64,000 bases of DNA from Dactylorhiza incarnata. Lineage: Eukaryota; Streptophyta; Magnoliopsida; Asparagales; Orchidaceae. The stretch covers positions 28,006,001-28,070,000 of the forward strand of contig JAWHQI010000004.1 of assembly GCA_033032865.1 (NCBI GenBank), in the 5' to 3' direction. Of this stretch, positions 1-11,889 are shown one piece after another (position 1 is the stretch's first letter; each line of letters begins with the position of its first letter). The position numbers and the translations under genes were made by a program. The notes beneath the pieces were generated by a model. The model searched no databases and was not told the origin of the DNA. It worked only from the letters and a program-made list of their open reading frames with translations.

Positions 1-572
1 ATTTCTCTAAAAAACAAGATCATCAAGGATCTTGAGGAGAAGCTTATGAAAGAAAGAAGCCTAGTGGCTCAATTCTCCAAGCCTAAATTTGTGCTCCCTA
101 TTATTGACTCCTTCTCTTCTCAATCCAATAGGAGAGGACTAGGATTCAATAAAATGGAAGTAGGAGAATGGAGTGGAGAAAAGAGCAGGGGTAAGGCTAA
201 GCCTCAAACCACCTTTCAAAAGGTATTACTTCCTTCCAACAGGTATGACCATGAAAGAATGTATGGTCACTGGAAGAATGGAAGTAACTATAGGAAGGAA
301 AACAATCCTTCCCATAGTGGAAGAAAGGGAATGGGATTGAGTGCCATGAAGGCTCCCCATGAGAAAATTCAAATGGCCCAACCTGGACCTTTTGTGTTTG
401 GTACCTCAGCCCCCTCATTCAAGAATCAGGGTGCCAGCTCTTCCAAATCTATTTCAGCAAAGAAATTTGCTGATGTCCAATCTATGGACAAGACTTGTTG
501 CTCAGTGTCAGATACCATCAGATCTTGTATGGCTGCCAAGCCAAAGCAAGCTGATGCCATCAGGACAAAGAG
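1..572 (+). pseudogene. C1 gag, C-terminal part before the CCHC knuckle
   Basis: An open frame runs from base 1 (ISLKNKIIKDLEEKL...) to the family A insertion. It begins with a coiled-coil-like stretch and continues as a basic, Ser/Gly/Asn-rich region, as expected for the gag part upstream of the zinc knuckle. After the A insertion and one copy of its target duplication are discounted, the same frame continues at 4788. The insertion alone therefore broke this part of gag. The N-terminal gag domain is outside the window. Confidence 0.75.
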
Positions 573-2079
573 TGAAAGAGAGTTTAGTTCTTAATATCTT
601 TTTAGGTTGTTTCAAAATAATGATATATATATATATGTGTGTAGTGCTGAGTGTGTAATAACAACAAACACTAAGAAGGCACAACAACACAGCAAGAAAA
701 TAAAGCATAAGATAAGCAAACCAGAAGACACAAGAAATATAGTAGTTCCCCAGTCAACCTGGGTACATCTACTCTTCTACCCACTGGTAGGAATCCACTA
801 CAGGTTTTTGATCAGGTGCCCTGCCACCATATCAGCTTTTGATCAGGTAACTCAAAAACCAAATCACAGGTTTTTGCTAAGGTGCCCTGTCACCGGGAGT
901 TAACTTTTGAAGGGAGTTATAACCCTTTGTACAGGAAGGAAGGAATAAAGAAAACAAAAAAGTTAAAGTGTTCTTCTCTTTTCTGAGAAGACTCTTGATG
1001 ATACTGATGGGTTGTTAAGAATGGATCTTGATGATGATGTTGAAGAGCTCCCCCTGATTTGTTTAGAGTTGATGTTCAGGTGGTGAAGCTTCTTCTCTTG
1101 GATGTAGTATTCCGTTCTTCTTCTTCTGCAGTTAAGATCCTGAGCAAATTATCTTGATAGGTGTCTCAGGATGAAGAAGATCTGCAGAGAAGAGTTAGCA
1201 AAACAAAACAAGATAGAATAATATGTTGTTCTCTGTTTATGTTGTATCTGTGTGTTCTTCTCGTGTCTGTATCACTCCTCTTTTCTTTTTCCTTTTCTCT
1301 GTCTTTACATAATCTGGAGCACTTCTCTCTTATTTTGAATTCCTCTTTTTGGGAAAGGGAAAGAGACAAAGTCTCTTTAATTATCTTGACTCCTCGAGAA
1401 CATAAACTGTTGTCTTTAAGCTTTTCTGCAACGGCTATTTCATTTAGTGCTTCTGCCAACGGCTATATATAAATGTGAAGCAGTAATAATTTAAACAGAA
1501 GAAAGACAGCAATATATAAATAGAAACTATACAAAATATAATTTTAGTCGAGCTGAGAAAGGAGATTTTATATAGCTGATAATATTTCGTCGAGCTCTGC
1601 TTCAAGTTCGTCGATCTGAACATTTCATTCGTCGTTCTGAGCTTCTGTTGAAGATTCGTCGAACGCAGACTTGAGTTCGTCGAACGCAGCTTTTCGTCGA
1701 CCGCTGAGACGGGATCTGTTCATCGACCGCTAAACCGCTGAGACTAGATCGTTGAGCGCTGATTAGATTTTGTCGAACGCAGCTTTGAGCCTTTTCGTCT
1801 ATCGCAGAGCGCCGTTCGTCAAACGTCGATAGCCGTTCGTCGAACGCAGAGAACTTATGATATTTTCTTATATTATTTTCTCTGATTCGATCGCATTATA
1901 TTTATATTACTTTCTTATATTATTTTCATAGTCTTCTGACTTAAGGGAATTTGATCTAAATTATAGGATGTGTTATGATCATAAGGATGGATCCTAACTC
2001 AAATCAAAACTAAGGTTCCAATAATATCCCCCTATTTGAGTTGGGATCCTAAGCCAAATTAAAACTGGGTGTTCTAACA
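573..2079 (-). repeat. Family A 3' LTR (left copy)
   Basis: 1507 bp, closely matching 3281-4782. It starts TGAAAGAGAG and ends GTTCTAACA on the plus strand. It holds the TTCGTCGAACGCAG array at 1588-1853. Read on the minus strand it opens TGTTAGAACACCC and, about 50 bases in, contains a second polypurine tract followed by TTGGAACC, which looks like an older LTR start now internal to the LTR. Small reading frames here are repeat shadows. Confidence 0.92.
1588..1853. repeat. TTCGTCGAA palindromic-word array (left LTR of A)
   Basis: About a dozen close variants of TTCGTCGAACGCAG (arms TTCG/CGAA) are interspersed with ACCGCTGAGACGG-type words. The spacing is irregular, roughly 20-40 bases. The same array is at 4288-4555 in the right LTR. 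Both words recur in the unrelated C1 LTR. Confidence 0.85.
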
Positions 2080-2099
2080 ATCTCACCCTATTTGGGTTA
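2080..2099 (-). promoter_or_regulatory. Family A polypurine tract
   Basis: The minus strand reads AAATAGGGTGAGAT directly before the TGTTAGAAC start of the 3' LTR. A2 has the cleaner AAATAGGGGGAGAT at the equivalent place. It would prime plus-strand DNA synthesis. Confidence 0.75.
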
Positions 2100-2550
2100 G
2101 GATACAGATTTATAGTCTCCCGCTAAATGAACAGGGATCAAACTAGTGGTCTGGTAATCTTCCCCTATTTGATTTTAGGATGCTAAATTTCATGTTCTTT
2201 TAATTTCTCTTCTTTTAACTCATCTTCTTTTAATTCCATTTCCTTTAACTTCTACAGCTTTTGATGGATTCTGATTTCTTAGATTTTGATTCCATTAAAA
2301 TCTTGAATTGCTACAGTTGTTAATAGATTCTAAGGAATAATTTTTAGGAACATTGCCTGATATCTTCCTTCTTGCAGAATCTCCTTATCTAAAGAGACTC
2401 ACACTCAGTGTTATGATTATTTCTAATCAATGCAACTAGAGTAGAATGCTCAAACATGATTTTTGGAGAAAAAGTCTGTAAGAACATGAAGTTATCTGAC
2501 TTTGCCTTTAAAATAGTAAAATTAAGTAAATCTTAGAATTTTTTGTTTGA

Positions 2551-3078
2551 TTAGGAATGGAGTTTAATGGTGAAAAAATGGTGAAGCCTTATAATTTGAT
2601 ATATTGGCATTTTTATCTCATTAAAATATAAATTTGAAAACATTTTCTGATTTTGTTGAACATAAATAATTTCTTTTTCCTTACAAGATTGTTCAAATTT
2701 ATTTTTCAAGGACATATTTTGTTCTTCTGATATTTTTAAATCTTCTTTAAGTTTGTTATATTCAGAATTCAAATTATTTATTTTTGTTAATTCTTTTCTG
2801 ATTTTATTTTTAGATTTTATTAAACCTATACATGGAGTTTTAGAATCTGATTTGATTTGTCCTGAAGTAAAATTAGGAGTTGAAGTTACCTCAGTTACCT
2901 TACCTGATTCAGATTTAGATTATGCATCTGAGTAGTAGTTTGAGCCATATATGGCCAACGTGCAGAATCTTCTGGCCTTTTGTTCTTCCTCTTCTTCTTC
3001 TTCACTTAGACTTGAAAATGGTTCTGCATCATAAATACAGTTAGTGGAAGAAGTGATTAAAAAATCTTCTTGTGCCAT
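2551..3078 (-). pseudogene. Family A truncated gag-like frame
   Basis: A minus-strand frame begins with ATG at 3078-3076 (MAQEDFLITSS) and has an internal stop near 2935. It resumes with a Lys/Glu-rich coil ending KEKEIIYVQQNQKMFSNLYF. That tail and the motif EEQKAR.FC..AIYGS match A2 gag at 18927-19763. The N-terminal gag domain present in A2 (about 95 codons) is missing here. No CCHC knuckle remains. Whether any product is made is unknown. Confidence 0.7.
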
Positions 3079-3153
3079 TAGATTTTAGAAAACCTTTAAG
3101 AACTAAGTGATCTTTGTGATTCAGGTGTTAGCCTGTATATAAAATCAACTACC

Positions 3154-3280
3154 CTCTGATACCAATTGAAAGTGGAGGTTAGTTCTTAAATAATCAACAT
3201 AAACCTCTGATACCAATTGAAAGTGCAATTGAATATCAGTTGAAGGTGATTAATATAATCAGCCTTGCTTTGATACCAAT
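3154..3280 (-). promoter_or_regulatory. Family A primer-binding site, present three times
   Basis: The minus strand has TTGGTATCAAAGC directly next to the 5' LTR (3267-3280), matching the plant initiator tRNA-Met site TGGTATCAGAGC. Two further copies, TTGGTATCAGAGG, lie at 3205-3217 and 3154-3166. Each is preceded by CTTTCAA, the sequence that normally ends the LTR. The LTR/PBS junction is thus present as three partial copies within about 130 bases. Confidence 0.8.
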
Positions 3281-4782
3281 TGAAAGGGAGTTTAGTTCTT
3301 AATATCTTTTTAGGTTGTTTCAAAATAATGATATATATATGTGTGTACTGTTGAGTGTGTAATAACAACAAACACTAAGAAGGCACAACAACACAGCAAG
3401 AAAATAAAGCATAAGACAAGCAAACCAGAAGACACAAGAAATATAGTAGTTCCCCAATCAACCTGGGTACATCTACTCTTCTACCCACTGGTAGGAATCC
3501 ACTACAGGTTTTTGATCAGGTGCCCTGCCACCATATGAGCTTTTGATCACGTAACTCAAAAACCAAATCACAGGTTTTTGCTAAGGTGCCCTATCACCGG
3601 GAGTTAACTTTTGAAGGACATTATAACCCTTTGTACAGGAAGGAAGGAATAATGAAAACAAAAAGTTAAAGTGTTCTTCTCTTTTCTGAGAAGACTCTTG
3701 ATGATCCTGATGGGTTGTTAAGAATGGATCTTGATGATGATGTTGAAGAGCTCCCCCTGATTTGTTTAGAGTTGATGTTCAGGTGGTGAAGCTTCTTCTC
3801 TTAGATGTAGTATTCCTTTCTTCTTCTTCTGCAGTTAAGATCCTGAGCAAATGATCTTGATAGGTGTCTCAGGATGAAGAAGATCTGCAGAGAATAGTTA
3901 GCAAAAAAAAACAAGATAGAATAATATGTTGTTCTCTATTTATGATGTATCTGTGTGTTCTTCTCGTGTCTGTATCACTCCTCTTTTCTTTTTCCTTTTC
4001 TCTGTCTTTATATAATCTGGAGCACTTCTCTCTTATTTTGAATTCCTCTTTTTGGGAAAGGGAAAGAGATAAAGTCTCTTTAATTATCTTGACTCCTCGA
4101 GAAGATAAACTGCTGTCTTTAAGCTTTTCTGCAACGGCTATTTCATTTAGTGCTTCTGCCAACGGCTATATATAAATGTGAAGCAGTAATAATTCAAACA
4201 GAAGAAAGACAGCAATACATAAATAGAAACTATACAAAATATAATTTTAGTCGAGCTGAGAAAGGAGAATTTATATAGCTGATAATATTTCATCGAGCTC
4301 AGCTTCAAGTTCGTTGATCTGAACATTTCATTCGTCATTCTGAGCTTCTGTTGAAGATTCGTCGAACGCAGACTTGAGTTCGTCGAACGCGGCTTATCGT
4401 CGACTGATGAGACGGGATCTGTTCGTCGACCGCTGAACCGCTGAGACGAGATCGTCGAGCGCTGCTTGAATTTTGTCGAACGCAGCTTTGAGCCTTTTCA
4501 TCGACCGCAGAATGCCGTTCGTCGAACGCCAATAGCCGTTCGTCGAACGCAGATAACTTATGTTATTTTCTTATTTTATTTTCTCTGATTCGATCGCATA
4601 ATATTTATATTACTTTCTTATATTATTTTCTTAGTCTTCTGACTTAAGGGAATTTGATCGAAGTTATAGGATGAGTTATGATCATAAGGATGGATCCTAA
4701 CTCAAATCAAAACTAAGGTTCCAACAATCTCTCCCTATTTGAGTTGGGATCCTAAGCCAAATTAAAACTGGGTGTTCTAACA
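3281..4782 (-). repeat. Family A 5' LTR (right copy)
   Basis: 1502 bp, near-identical to 573-2079, ending GTTCTAACA and followed by the duplication AAGAG. It contains the TTCGTCGAA array at 4288-4555. The two LTRs differ by scattered substitutions, so the insertion is not brand new. Confidence 0.92.
4288..4555. repeat. TTCGTCGAA palindromic-word array (right LTR of A)
   Basis: Same words and order as 1588-1853, with point changes such as GTTCGTCGACCGCTG. Several units extend the palindrome to GTTCGTCGAAC. Confidence 0.85.
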
Positions 4783-4787
4783 AAGAG

Positions 4788-6991
4788 CATCAAGACAGCA
4801 CATAGATTGACATTCAATCAAATCATTGCTGAGAGAAACAGGAAGACTTCAGCTGTCTCCCCTCCTGAACACAGGCACAGTGATGCTAATAGCTCAAGAA
4901 ATGTTCAGAAGAGGAGATGTAATATTCATGAATGTTGGTACTGTGGTAAGGTGGGACACTTTGTCATAGATTGTTGGCACAATCCCAATGTGCCATATGC
5001 AATGATGAGCTTTCCTACAAAAGTTGCAGCAGGGTTGAAGCCTTTTTATTCTAACAAAGACATAGGACCTAAAATTGCTTGGGCTCCTAAGGGTAATAAA
5101 ATTCCTTCACACAGGTTAGTTCAAATACCAGCCTTGGGTAGATTTGGTATTTGGATAGTGGGTGCTCAAGACATATGACAGGCACCAAGGGTTTACTGCG
5201 GGAATACAAAGCAGTGAAGAATGAACCCAAATTCATCTTTGGGGGTTCAGAGAAGGGATTCACCAGAGGTTATGGTATGATCACAAATGGCATAGTCTCC
5301 ATCACTAAAGTGGCTTATGTTGAAGGGTTGCAACACAACCTTGTTAGCATAAGCCAACTGTGTGATCTTGGCTATGTCATTGAATTCCACAATGATAAGT
5401 GCTTAATCAAAAAGTCTAATGACTTGGAAACCATACTTTCAGGCACTAGGAGTGGAAATGTTTATTGTTTAGATTTTATTTGCAAATCATCTTCCTCTCC
5501 TGTGTGTCTTGTGGCAAATGAGAGTGAGTCTCTATGTGTTCAATGGCACAAGAGACTTGCCCACATCAACTACAAGGCAATGCATAGACTATTCTCTAAA
5601 AATTTGGTTAGAAATAGTCCTAATTTAAAATGTGTTAAAAATGGCCCATGTCATGCTTGACAAATGGGCAAGCAAACGAGGGCCACTTTTAAAAGTATTA
5701 GCTCCAAAGACACTAAGACATGCCTTTATTTATTGTATATGGACTTTTTTGGTCCAATGCCAATTCATAGCTTAGGAGGGAAGTTGTATACCTTAGTGAT
5801 TGTTGATGATCACTCAAGATATACATAGGTATTTTTTCTTAAAAAGAAATCAAATACTCTAAATGTCTTTATAAGCCATGTCAAGGCCATTCAGAATGAT
5901 TTGCAATGTTCTGTGGTCAGAACTAGGTCTGACCAAGGCACAGAGTTTCAATCTGAAGCCATGACAAGGTTCTGTCAAGAACTAGGTATCGTCCAAGAGT
6001 TTTCTTCCCCAAGGACCCCACAACAAAATGGGGTGCCTGAGAGGAGGAATAGAACATTAATTGAAGCTGGGAGAACATTGCTTAGTGACTCTTCACTCCC
6101 AGAATATTTTTGGGCTGAAGCAGTCAATACTGCCTGTTATGTTCTCAATAGAGCTTCCATCAATAAAGTTCATGGAATTACCCCCTATGAGATTCTGAAA
6201 GACAAACAACCATCAATTTCATATTTTAGGATCTTTGGATCTAAATGCTACATTTTAAATAATGGAAAATCTCAATTAACCAAGTTTGCTGAAAAATGCT
6301 ACTTGGGGGTTCTTATTGGCTATAGCTTACATAGTAGAGCCTATAAAGTATATAACAAGAAAACCCATGTTGTTGAAGAGTCCATGCATGTGGTGTTTGA
6401 TGAGACCAGCCTAATTTATAAGGGCTGGTCCAGTTCTTCTGTTTTGACAGGAAGTGAAAGGGACATGGAAGAACTATCTATACAAGAACCATCCAGCAGC
6501 AGTAAAGCACATACTGATGCAGCAATTCCAGAAGAAGTAGAGTAGCAGGATGCTGAAGAAGTTGCTGACCCAGTGGAAGAAATTCAGCATGTAGAGGAGA
6601 GACTGCCTATAGCTATAAAACATCTAAGGGATCATCCCTTGGAGCAGATTATTGGGAATATTCAACAAGGTGTGACAACAAGGAGCAGGGCACACAATGA
6701 GGCCTTGTTCCTCAGTTTCCTGTCACAGGTAGAGCCTAAGAAGTTTGAAGAGGCCAACTTGGATCCATTCTGGATTCAGGCAATGCAGGAAGAACTTTTG
6801 CAATTCAAGAGATGCAAATTATGGAAGTTGGTGCCAAGACCACAGGGACACAACATCATTGGCACCAAATGGATCTTCAGAAATAAGATGGATGAAAATG
6901 GGACAATCATCTAGAACAAGGCAAGGCTTGTTGCAAAGGGATATAGGCAAGAGGAAGGAATAGACTTTGACCAAACCTTTGCCCCAGTTAC
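4788..6991 (+). pseudogene. C1 gag-knuckle, protease, integrase and start of RT
   Basis: CCHC knuckle at 4933-4974 (CWYCGKVGHFVIDC). Aspartic protease near 5151 (DSGCSRHMTG). GAG-pre-integrase HH motif near 5548 (WHKRLAHIN). Integrase core has MDFFGPMP near 5740, the second Asp in RSDQGTEF near 5925 and the Glu in PQQNGVPERRNRT near 6040. RT begins near 6730 and is cut at 6991 by S1. Broken by a frame change near 5135 and stops near 5658, 5826, 6543 and 6912. The 5658 TGA replaces the last Cys of the integrase zinc motif. Confidence 0.88.
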
Positions 6992-9058
6992 TGTTGGATT
7001 TAGTGTGCAACGTAGGGATGAAATTTAAAAAAAAAATTTAAACACACAAAAAACGAAAACACAGTAGTTTGGATCGTGTTCATCTCATGGCAATAGCGAG
7101 ATAATTTTTCACGTCGTTCAAAATTAGTAATCACAAAACTAATCTATACCATCACATAGAGATTAGGGGTTGTACCTCTAGAAATAAATATTTCTAGGTG
7201 AAGAGCGGATCTCCGATTTTTGATGCGGCGAGGCGGAGAAACAAAAGTGCGCCGATGAAGAGGCAAGATCCGGCTCCAAAAACTCTAGGTTCACCTTGAA
7301 CCCAAAACAGCCCAACGACCTCTACTTTGATGAGAAGAGGAGAGGAGGAAGATTTAGACAGTGCTCCTATTGCCGGGTAACTCCCGGTGACCGAACCTCA
7401 CCAAGATGCCGGCGAATAGAAGGAAGAACGGACGGAGGCTGCTGACTTTTACCGTCCAGGCAAAAACCCCCTCTCGCAGCCCTTCACGGACTGAGAAGAC
7501 AGCCAACGACGGCTACCGGAGAACCCACTTTGGGTGCGGATTCGAACGGCCGCCGGAGAACCGACTCAGGAAGAAGATTGGGCGGCCAAGGAGAGAGGGA
7601 AAGCCGTTTTTTTTGTATTCACGGGCTGAATATCAACATGCAGCAATGGTCTTCCTTTTTAATATAGAGAGAGAAAGAGAAAGTTCTATATTAAGGAATT
7701 TCTATAATTAAAAATTAATTTCAGCTTTTAAGAAAGATCTTTATATATTCCAAAAACTGAAATCCTTTAATTAGAAATTCAATTTCAGCCTTTAAGAAAA
7801 ACTGATTTCTTAATTGGGTCTTTATCAAATCCAAAACTGAAATCCTTAATTAGAAATTCTAGAGAATTTAAATTCTCAATTAGTGCGCTAAAATATTGTA
7901 CAAACGAATTATTTATACAATGCCACCACCATCATTTCTTCCCTTCCAAAACTTATTAATTAATGTGATTGTATGTAACGCCACGCGCTACACATATTAT
8001 TTAGTCGAGTTATCGATTTTATAATGGATTCAATCATTATATCAATAACGCCTAAACAAAATCACACATTAATAACTGTCTAAACGCGTCGCTTAACGAC
8101 AATTGCTATTCGCACTCAACCAAGTATTTGAGTCATATAACTATGAAAATAAATACACAATTTGAGTCGAATGCGGCTGTTTCTGTTCATTTGGTGTGAC
8201 CTTTATTGAGTGACTGAGTCGTCTAGTCAATAATATATTTATATATATCATGGGCTATAAGAGGCTTTATCACTGCATTATAGCTGACCAGACAACACAT
8301 CAACTAGGTAACACAAATATAGATGACCCGTGTCTATGCATGTCACATGATATCATGAATGTCCCGCGGGAGAGGTTAGTGTCATTCCCGCAACACATTC
8401 ATCTTTCTTGGCTTCTCAAGCGCAATGTATTTTATAACTACTTTCAGTTATATTGCATGCCATACAACCTCGCTTTGCCAAGGGGCCCAGTAATATCATA
8501 GCTCGATGTAACTCGAGGGACAAATGATAATGTCGATGTGTAAACCTAATCCGCACAAGTCACACAACGAGCTGCAGTGTATATTCCATCAATAGACGAT
8601 ATTCAACTGCTACTACATTGTATGCCCTGTGAAGGCAGGTTCACAAATCTCATATCTACATTCAATAAGACACATTGAGATTATCGATGACACTTAACAC
8701 AATCCATACGATATCTCTACTTAAGATTAGGTCTAACTCAATATGTATAGCTTCAACCTACATACATATTCATATGATTAAACGATAACTTTTATCAACA
8801 TTTGTAGAACTACAATGTACTTTAACTCATATGACAATCCAAGGTGGTGGTCAATGTCCCGCTTTGACCACCATGATCGTGAGCATGTTAAACTAAGATC
8901 ATGTGATGGAACTCAAGTGTTCTACTATTCAAGACCATGAGCATCTTCTTGAACTATCATGAGACATCATCATATGATCTAGGGACAGAATAAGTTAATT
9001 ATTCACAAAACATGAACTAAATAAATTCGAAGACAACTTTCAAAACACAAATCCTTCA
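6992..9058. mobile_element. Solo LTR S1 inside C1 reverse transcriptase
   Basis: A 2067-bp insert begins TGTTGGATTTAG, ends AAATCCTTCA and is flanked by GTTAC at 6987-6991 and 9059-9063. It splits the RT coding sequence cleanly: motifs continue at 9064 ([16 protein letters not shown] after APVT). It has no internal direct repeat, no pol motifs and no primer site, so a solo LTR left by LTR-LTR recombination is the best reading. Orientation is uncertain. The small frames at 7406-7711 and 8250-8501 show no recognisable domain. Confidence 0.8.
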
Positions 9059-9063
9059 GTTAC

Positions 9064-10329
9064 AAGGTTGGAGGCCATAAGGCTATTACTTGCATATGCA
9101 GCCCATAAAGGATTCAAAGTATGCCAGATGGATGTCAAATCAGCATTCCTAAATGGAAGTCTGAAAGAGGAAGTCTATGTAGAGCAGCCATCAGGTTTTG
9201 TCCATCCTACTCTTAAATCTCATGTTTATCTACTTAGGAAAGCTCTATATGGTCTTAAGCAATCCCCAGGGCTTGGTATGAGACATTGTCTAGCTTTCTC
9301 ATCAAGAACAAGTTCTTGAGGGGAAATATAGATAGCACATTGTTTCTTAGGGAAACACGGGGCAAGATTCTCCTAGTCCAAATATGTGTTGATGACATAA
9401 TATTTGGGTCCACTGATGACAACCTCTGCACAAGGTTTGCCAACCAAATGCAGGGGGAGTTTGAGATGAGCAGCATGGGAGAAATAAAGTACTTCTTAGG
9501 CCTCCAAGTGAGACAGTCTGATGATGGGATATTTATCTCTCAGACAAAGTACACTAGGGAGCTAATTAAGAAGTTTGGAATGGAGTCAGCCTCCACCATG
9601 AAAACTCCCATGGGGTCCAACATTTCCCTGGACAATGATGAGAAGGGCAAGGCCTTTGATGAATCCATGTACAGGTGCATCATTGGATCCCTGTTATATC
9701 TGACTGCTAGTAGACCAGATATTATGTATGCTACATGTGTGTGTGTTAGGTACCAGGCATGTCCTAAGGAATCTCACTACACAGCTGCAAAGAGGATTCT
9801 GAGATGCCTTAAAGGCAGCCTATATCTTGGCCTTTGGTACCCTAAGAACAATGATTTTGAACTAACTGGATTTTCAGATGCAGATTTTGCAGGCTGCAAA
9901 GAAGACAGGAAAAGCACAAGTGGCACCTGTCAGTTCCTAGGAAGAAGATTGATCTCTTGGAGCAGCAAAAAGCAAACCAGTGTGGCCATATCCACAGCTA
10001 AGTCAGAGTACATTGATGTAGGAAGCAGTTATGCACAGCTATTGTGGATTCAACACCAGCTAGAGGACTACAACCTCAAGGTAAGTAAAATTCCTCTTTA
10101 TTGTGACTCATCCAGTGCTATCTCTATTGCTAAGAATCCTGTCTCTCACAGCAGGACTAAACACATAGAGATAAGGTATCATTTTATAAGAGTGCATGTT
10201 GAATGTAAAGATATCTTCCTTGAATTTGTCCCTAGTGACAGTCAAGTGGCTGATATCTTCACTAAGCCATTGGATGAGGCCAAGTTTAATGCTTTCAAGA
10301 TTGAACTAGGAATGTTAAATGTAGAATAG
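9064..10329 (+). pseudogene. C1 reverse transcriptase (rest) and RNase H
   Basis: RT continues with [11 protein letters not shown] and YVEQPSGF, then [11 protein letters not shown] frame change near 9270 shifts to the long frame ending at 10329. Catalytic motif CVDDIIFGS near 9390. The RNase H part has FSDADFAGC near 9870, RKSTSGTCQFLG, SKSEYI-like AKSEYIDVG near 10000 and TKHIEIRYHFIR near 10160. It ends DIFTKPLDEAKF...LGMLNVE, a typical Copia end. Confidence 0.9.
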
Positions 10330-10335
10330 TACTCG

Positions 10336-10754
10336 CATTGAGGGGGAGCTAGAAAGGGTTGTTCAAAATGAACAAGATCAGCTATTAAAGATAATAGTTC
10401 TCAAATTGAGGGGGGAGCAAGTTCCTGCTCAGGTTGAGGGGGAGTTGGAAAATGCTGTAGATGCTGCCTCCCAATCCCTAGAGGGTAAAATAGTTGAAGA
10501 ATCCAGAAAGGGGGAGATGGGCAATGCTAAGACCAACTCAGAGTAAGCTTTGAGTGGATTGCCCTCTGAGTTAGTCAAAGCTTAATATAGAATGTTGTCA
10601 TGAGTTTTGATAGAATGCTAAAACAATATAATTTTTTAGAATTTTTAGAAGCAATGTTATCATGAATGCTATATAGATTATTTTCATGATAGGTTTTTGT
10701 TGGCTATGTACCTTAGCATTGGGAATGTTCTGCCTTCTTCAAATAGGAGGAGAT
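10336..10754 (+). promoter_or_regulatory. C1 multiple polypurine tracts and 3' untranslated region
   Basis: Between the pol stop and the 3' LTR lie TTGAGGGGGAGCT (10338), TTGAGGGGGGAGCA (about 10398), TTGAGGGGGAGTTG (about 10435), AAAGGGGGAGATGG (about 10507) and the terminal AAATAGGAGGAGAT (10741-10754), which abuts the LTR. Repeated upstream tracts are a Sirevirus feature. Confidence 0.8.
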
Positions 10755-10935
10755 TGTTGGCAATATTGCCCTCAATATTCCTTTGATTTGAAGAGGCATC
10801 ACTCACAATGCTAAGTACAAGATGTATTTCATAAAGCCAAGTTTTTGTAAGATATATAGGCTCAGGTAACTCAAGAGAAAGGGCCAATCATGCCCTTAGA
10901 TCAGGACAAATCAACTCCTAAGAGATGAAGAATTG

Positions 10936-11456
10936 TCTCAGCAGAACCGCTGAGACGAATGGTCAAATCCGCTGAGAAGAGCTCACTGTCTCAGCGGATC
11001 CGCTGAGACGAGAAAGAAGCAGCAAATAACTGCTGAGATTTGGCGAGTTCGTCGAACTCAGACTGGAGTTCGTCGAATGCAGAACTCAGTTCGTCGAACG
11101 CAGAGACAGGACATAAGCAAACGCTGAGACTTGGCAAGTTCATCGAACACAGAATGGAGTTCGTCGAATGAAGAATAATGTTCGTGGAACGAAGAGATAG
11201 GACAGAAGCAAACACTGAGATTTCGCAAGTTTGTCGAACGCTGAATGTAGTTCGTCGAACGTAGAGACGTGACAGAAGGAACCGCTGAGACTTGGCGTGC
11301 TCGTCGAATGAAGAATGGAGTTCGTCGAACGCAGTTTGACGAGTTTGTCAAAAGCAGATTGTTGTTCGTCGAACGCAAGAACTTCTCTACAGATCAAGCT
11401 GAAGCCGCTGAGAAGAGGAAGCCATCTCAGCCCAACTGCTGAGACAGTTCAAACGT
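10936..11456. repeat. C1 LTR word array: TTCGTCGAA and CCGCTGAGAC
   Basis: At least nine TTCGTCGAA-like words with GCAGA tails and about eight CGCTGAGA words alternate here. The minus strand yields overlapping small frames full of FDELQSAFDEL and RSTN repeats; these are shadows of the array, not genes. The two words are the same as in family A. Confidence 0.85.
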
Positions 11457-11889
11457 GACATGGCGAGTTCTGCAGATGGCGCAAGCTGCAGAAAATCATT
11501 GTGGGGTCCACCAACCACTCCGATATCAGTCGGAAGGACGGCTAAGAGCCATTGAAGGTCGGGGATGTATAAAAGAAGAAGTTAGGGCACTTTGGAAAAG
11601 TGCTGGTCGAGTGCTAAAACAAATTTACTATTCCATTGATGGCCAGAGCTCTCATCTTTCTCCTCCTGCTCACTGAACAAGCAAGAAGAATCGGAGAGAA
11701 AAAGAAAGCCCTTCTACAAGAAGGAGCAAGGTGATCTTCCATCCTTCAACTGAAGAGGAAGATAAGTTTGTAGTTGCCATCAACATCTCCAGCTACAAGA
11801 TAGCGCAAGCTGTGCAGGAACTACAGAAGACTTCTACTCTCTACTGTCTGCTGTAGTAAGCTTCAAATACTCTTTTACTGTATGGCTAT

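Larger units (their letters stand above)
573..4782 (-). mobile_element. Family A: gag-only non-autonomous Copia-type element inserted in C1
   Basis: Two direct repeats (573-2079 and 3281-4782), each with TG...CA ends, flank 1.2 kb of internal DNA. The 5-bp duplication AAGAG lies at 568-572 and 4783-4787. Orientation is minus: the iMet-type primer site abuts the right LTR and the polypurine tract abuts the left LTR. The interior holds only a truncated gag-like frame. No protease, integrase or RT is present, so mobility would need helper proteins. This fits the class known as TR-GAG elements. It shares sequence with A2 at 17124-21722. Confidence 0.92.

Noticed and set aside
1161..1472. 103-aa frame repeated at 3864-4175 with a hydrophobic start
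   Set aside because: Present in both LTRs of A because the LTRs are copies; Leu/Ser-rich from a CT-rich tract, with no support as a gene.
7406..7711. 101-aa basic frame in S1
   Set aside because: No recognisable domain, inside a solo LTR with clean target duplications; most likely chance in a GC-richer LTR stretch.
6992..9058. S1 as a DNA transposon
   Set aside because: TG...CA ends, a 5-bp duplication and lack of terminal inverted repeats or transposase favour a solo LTR.
10991..11397. Three overlapping minus-strand frames rich in FDEL and RSTN repeats
   Set aside because: They are the three readings of the TTCGTCGAACGCAG array in the C1 LTR; no domain and no independent start context.
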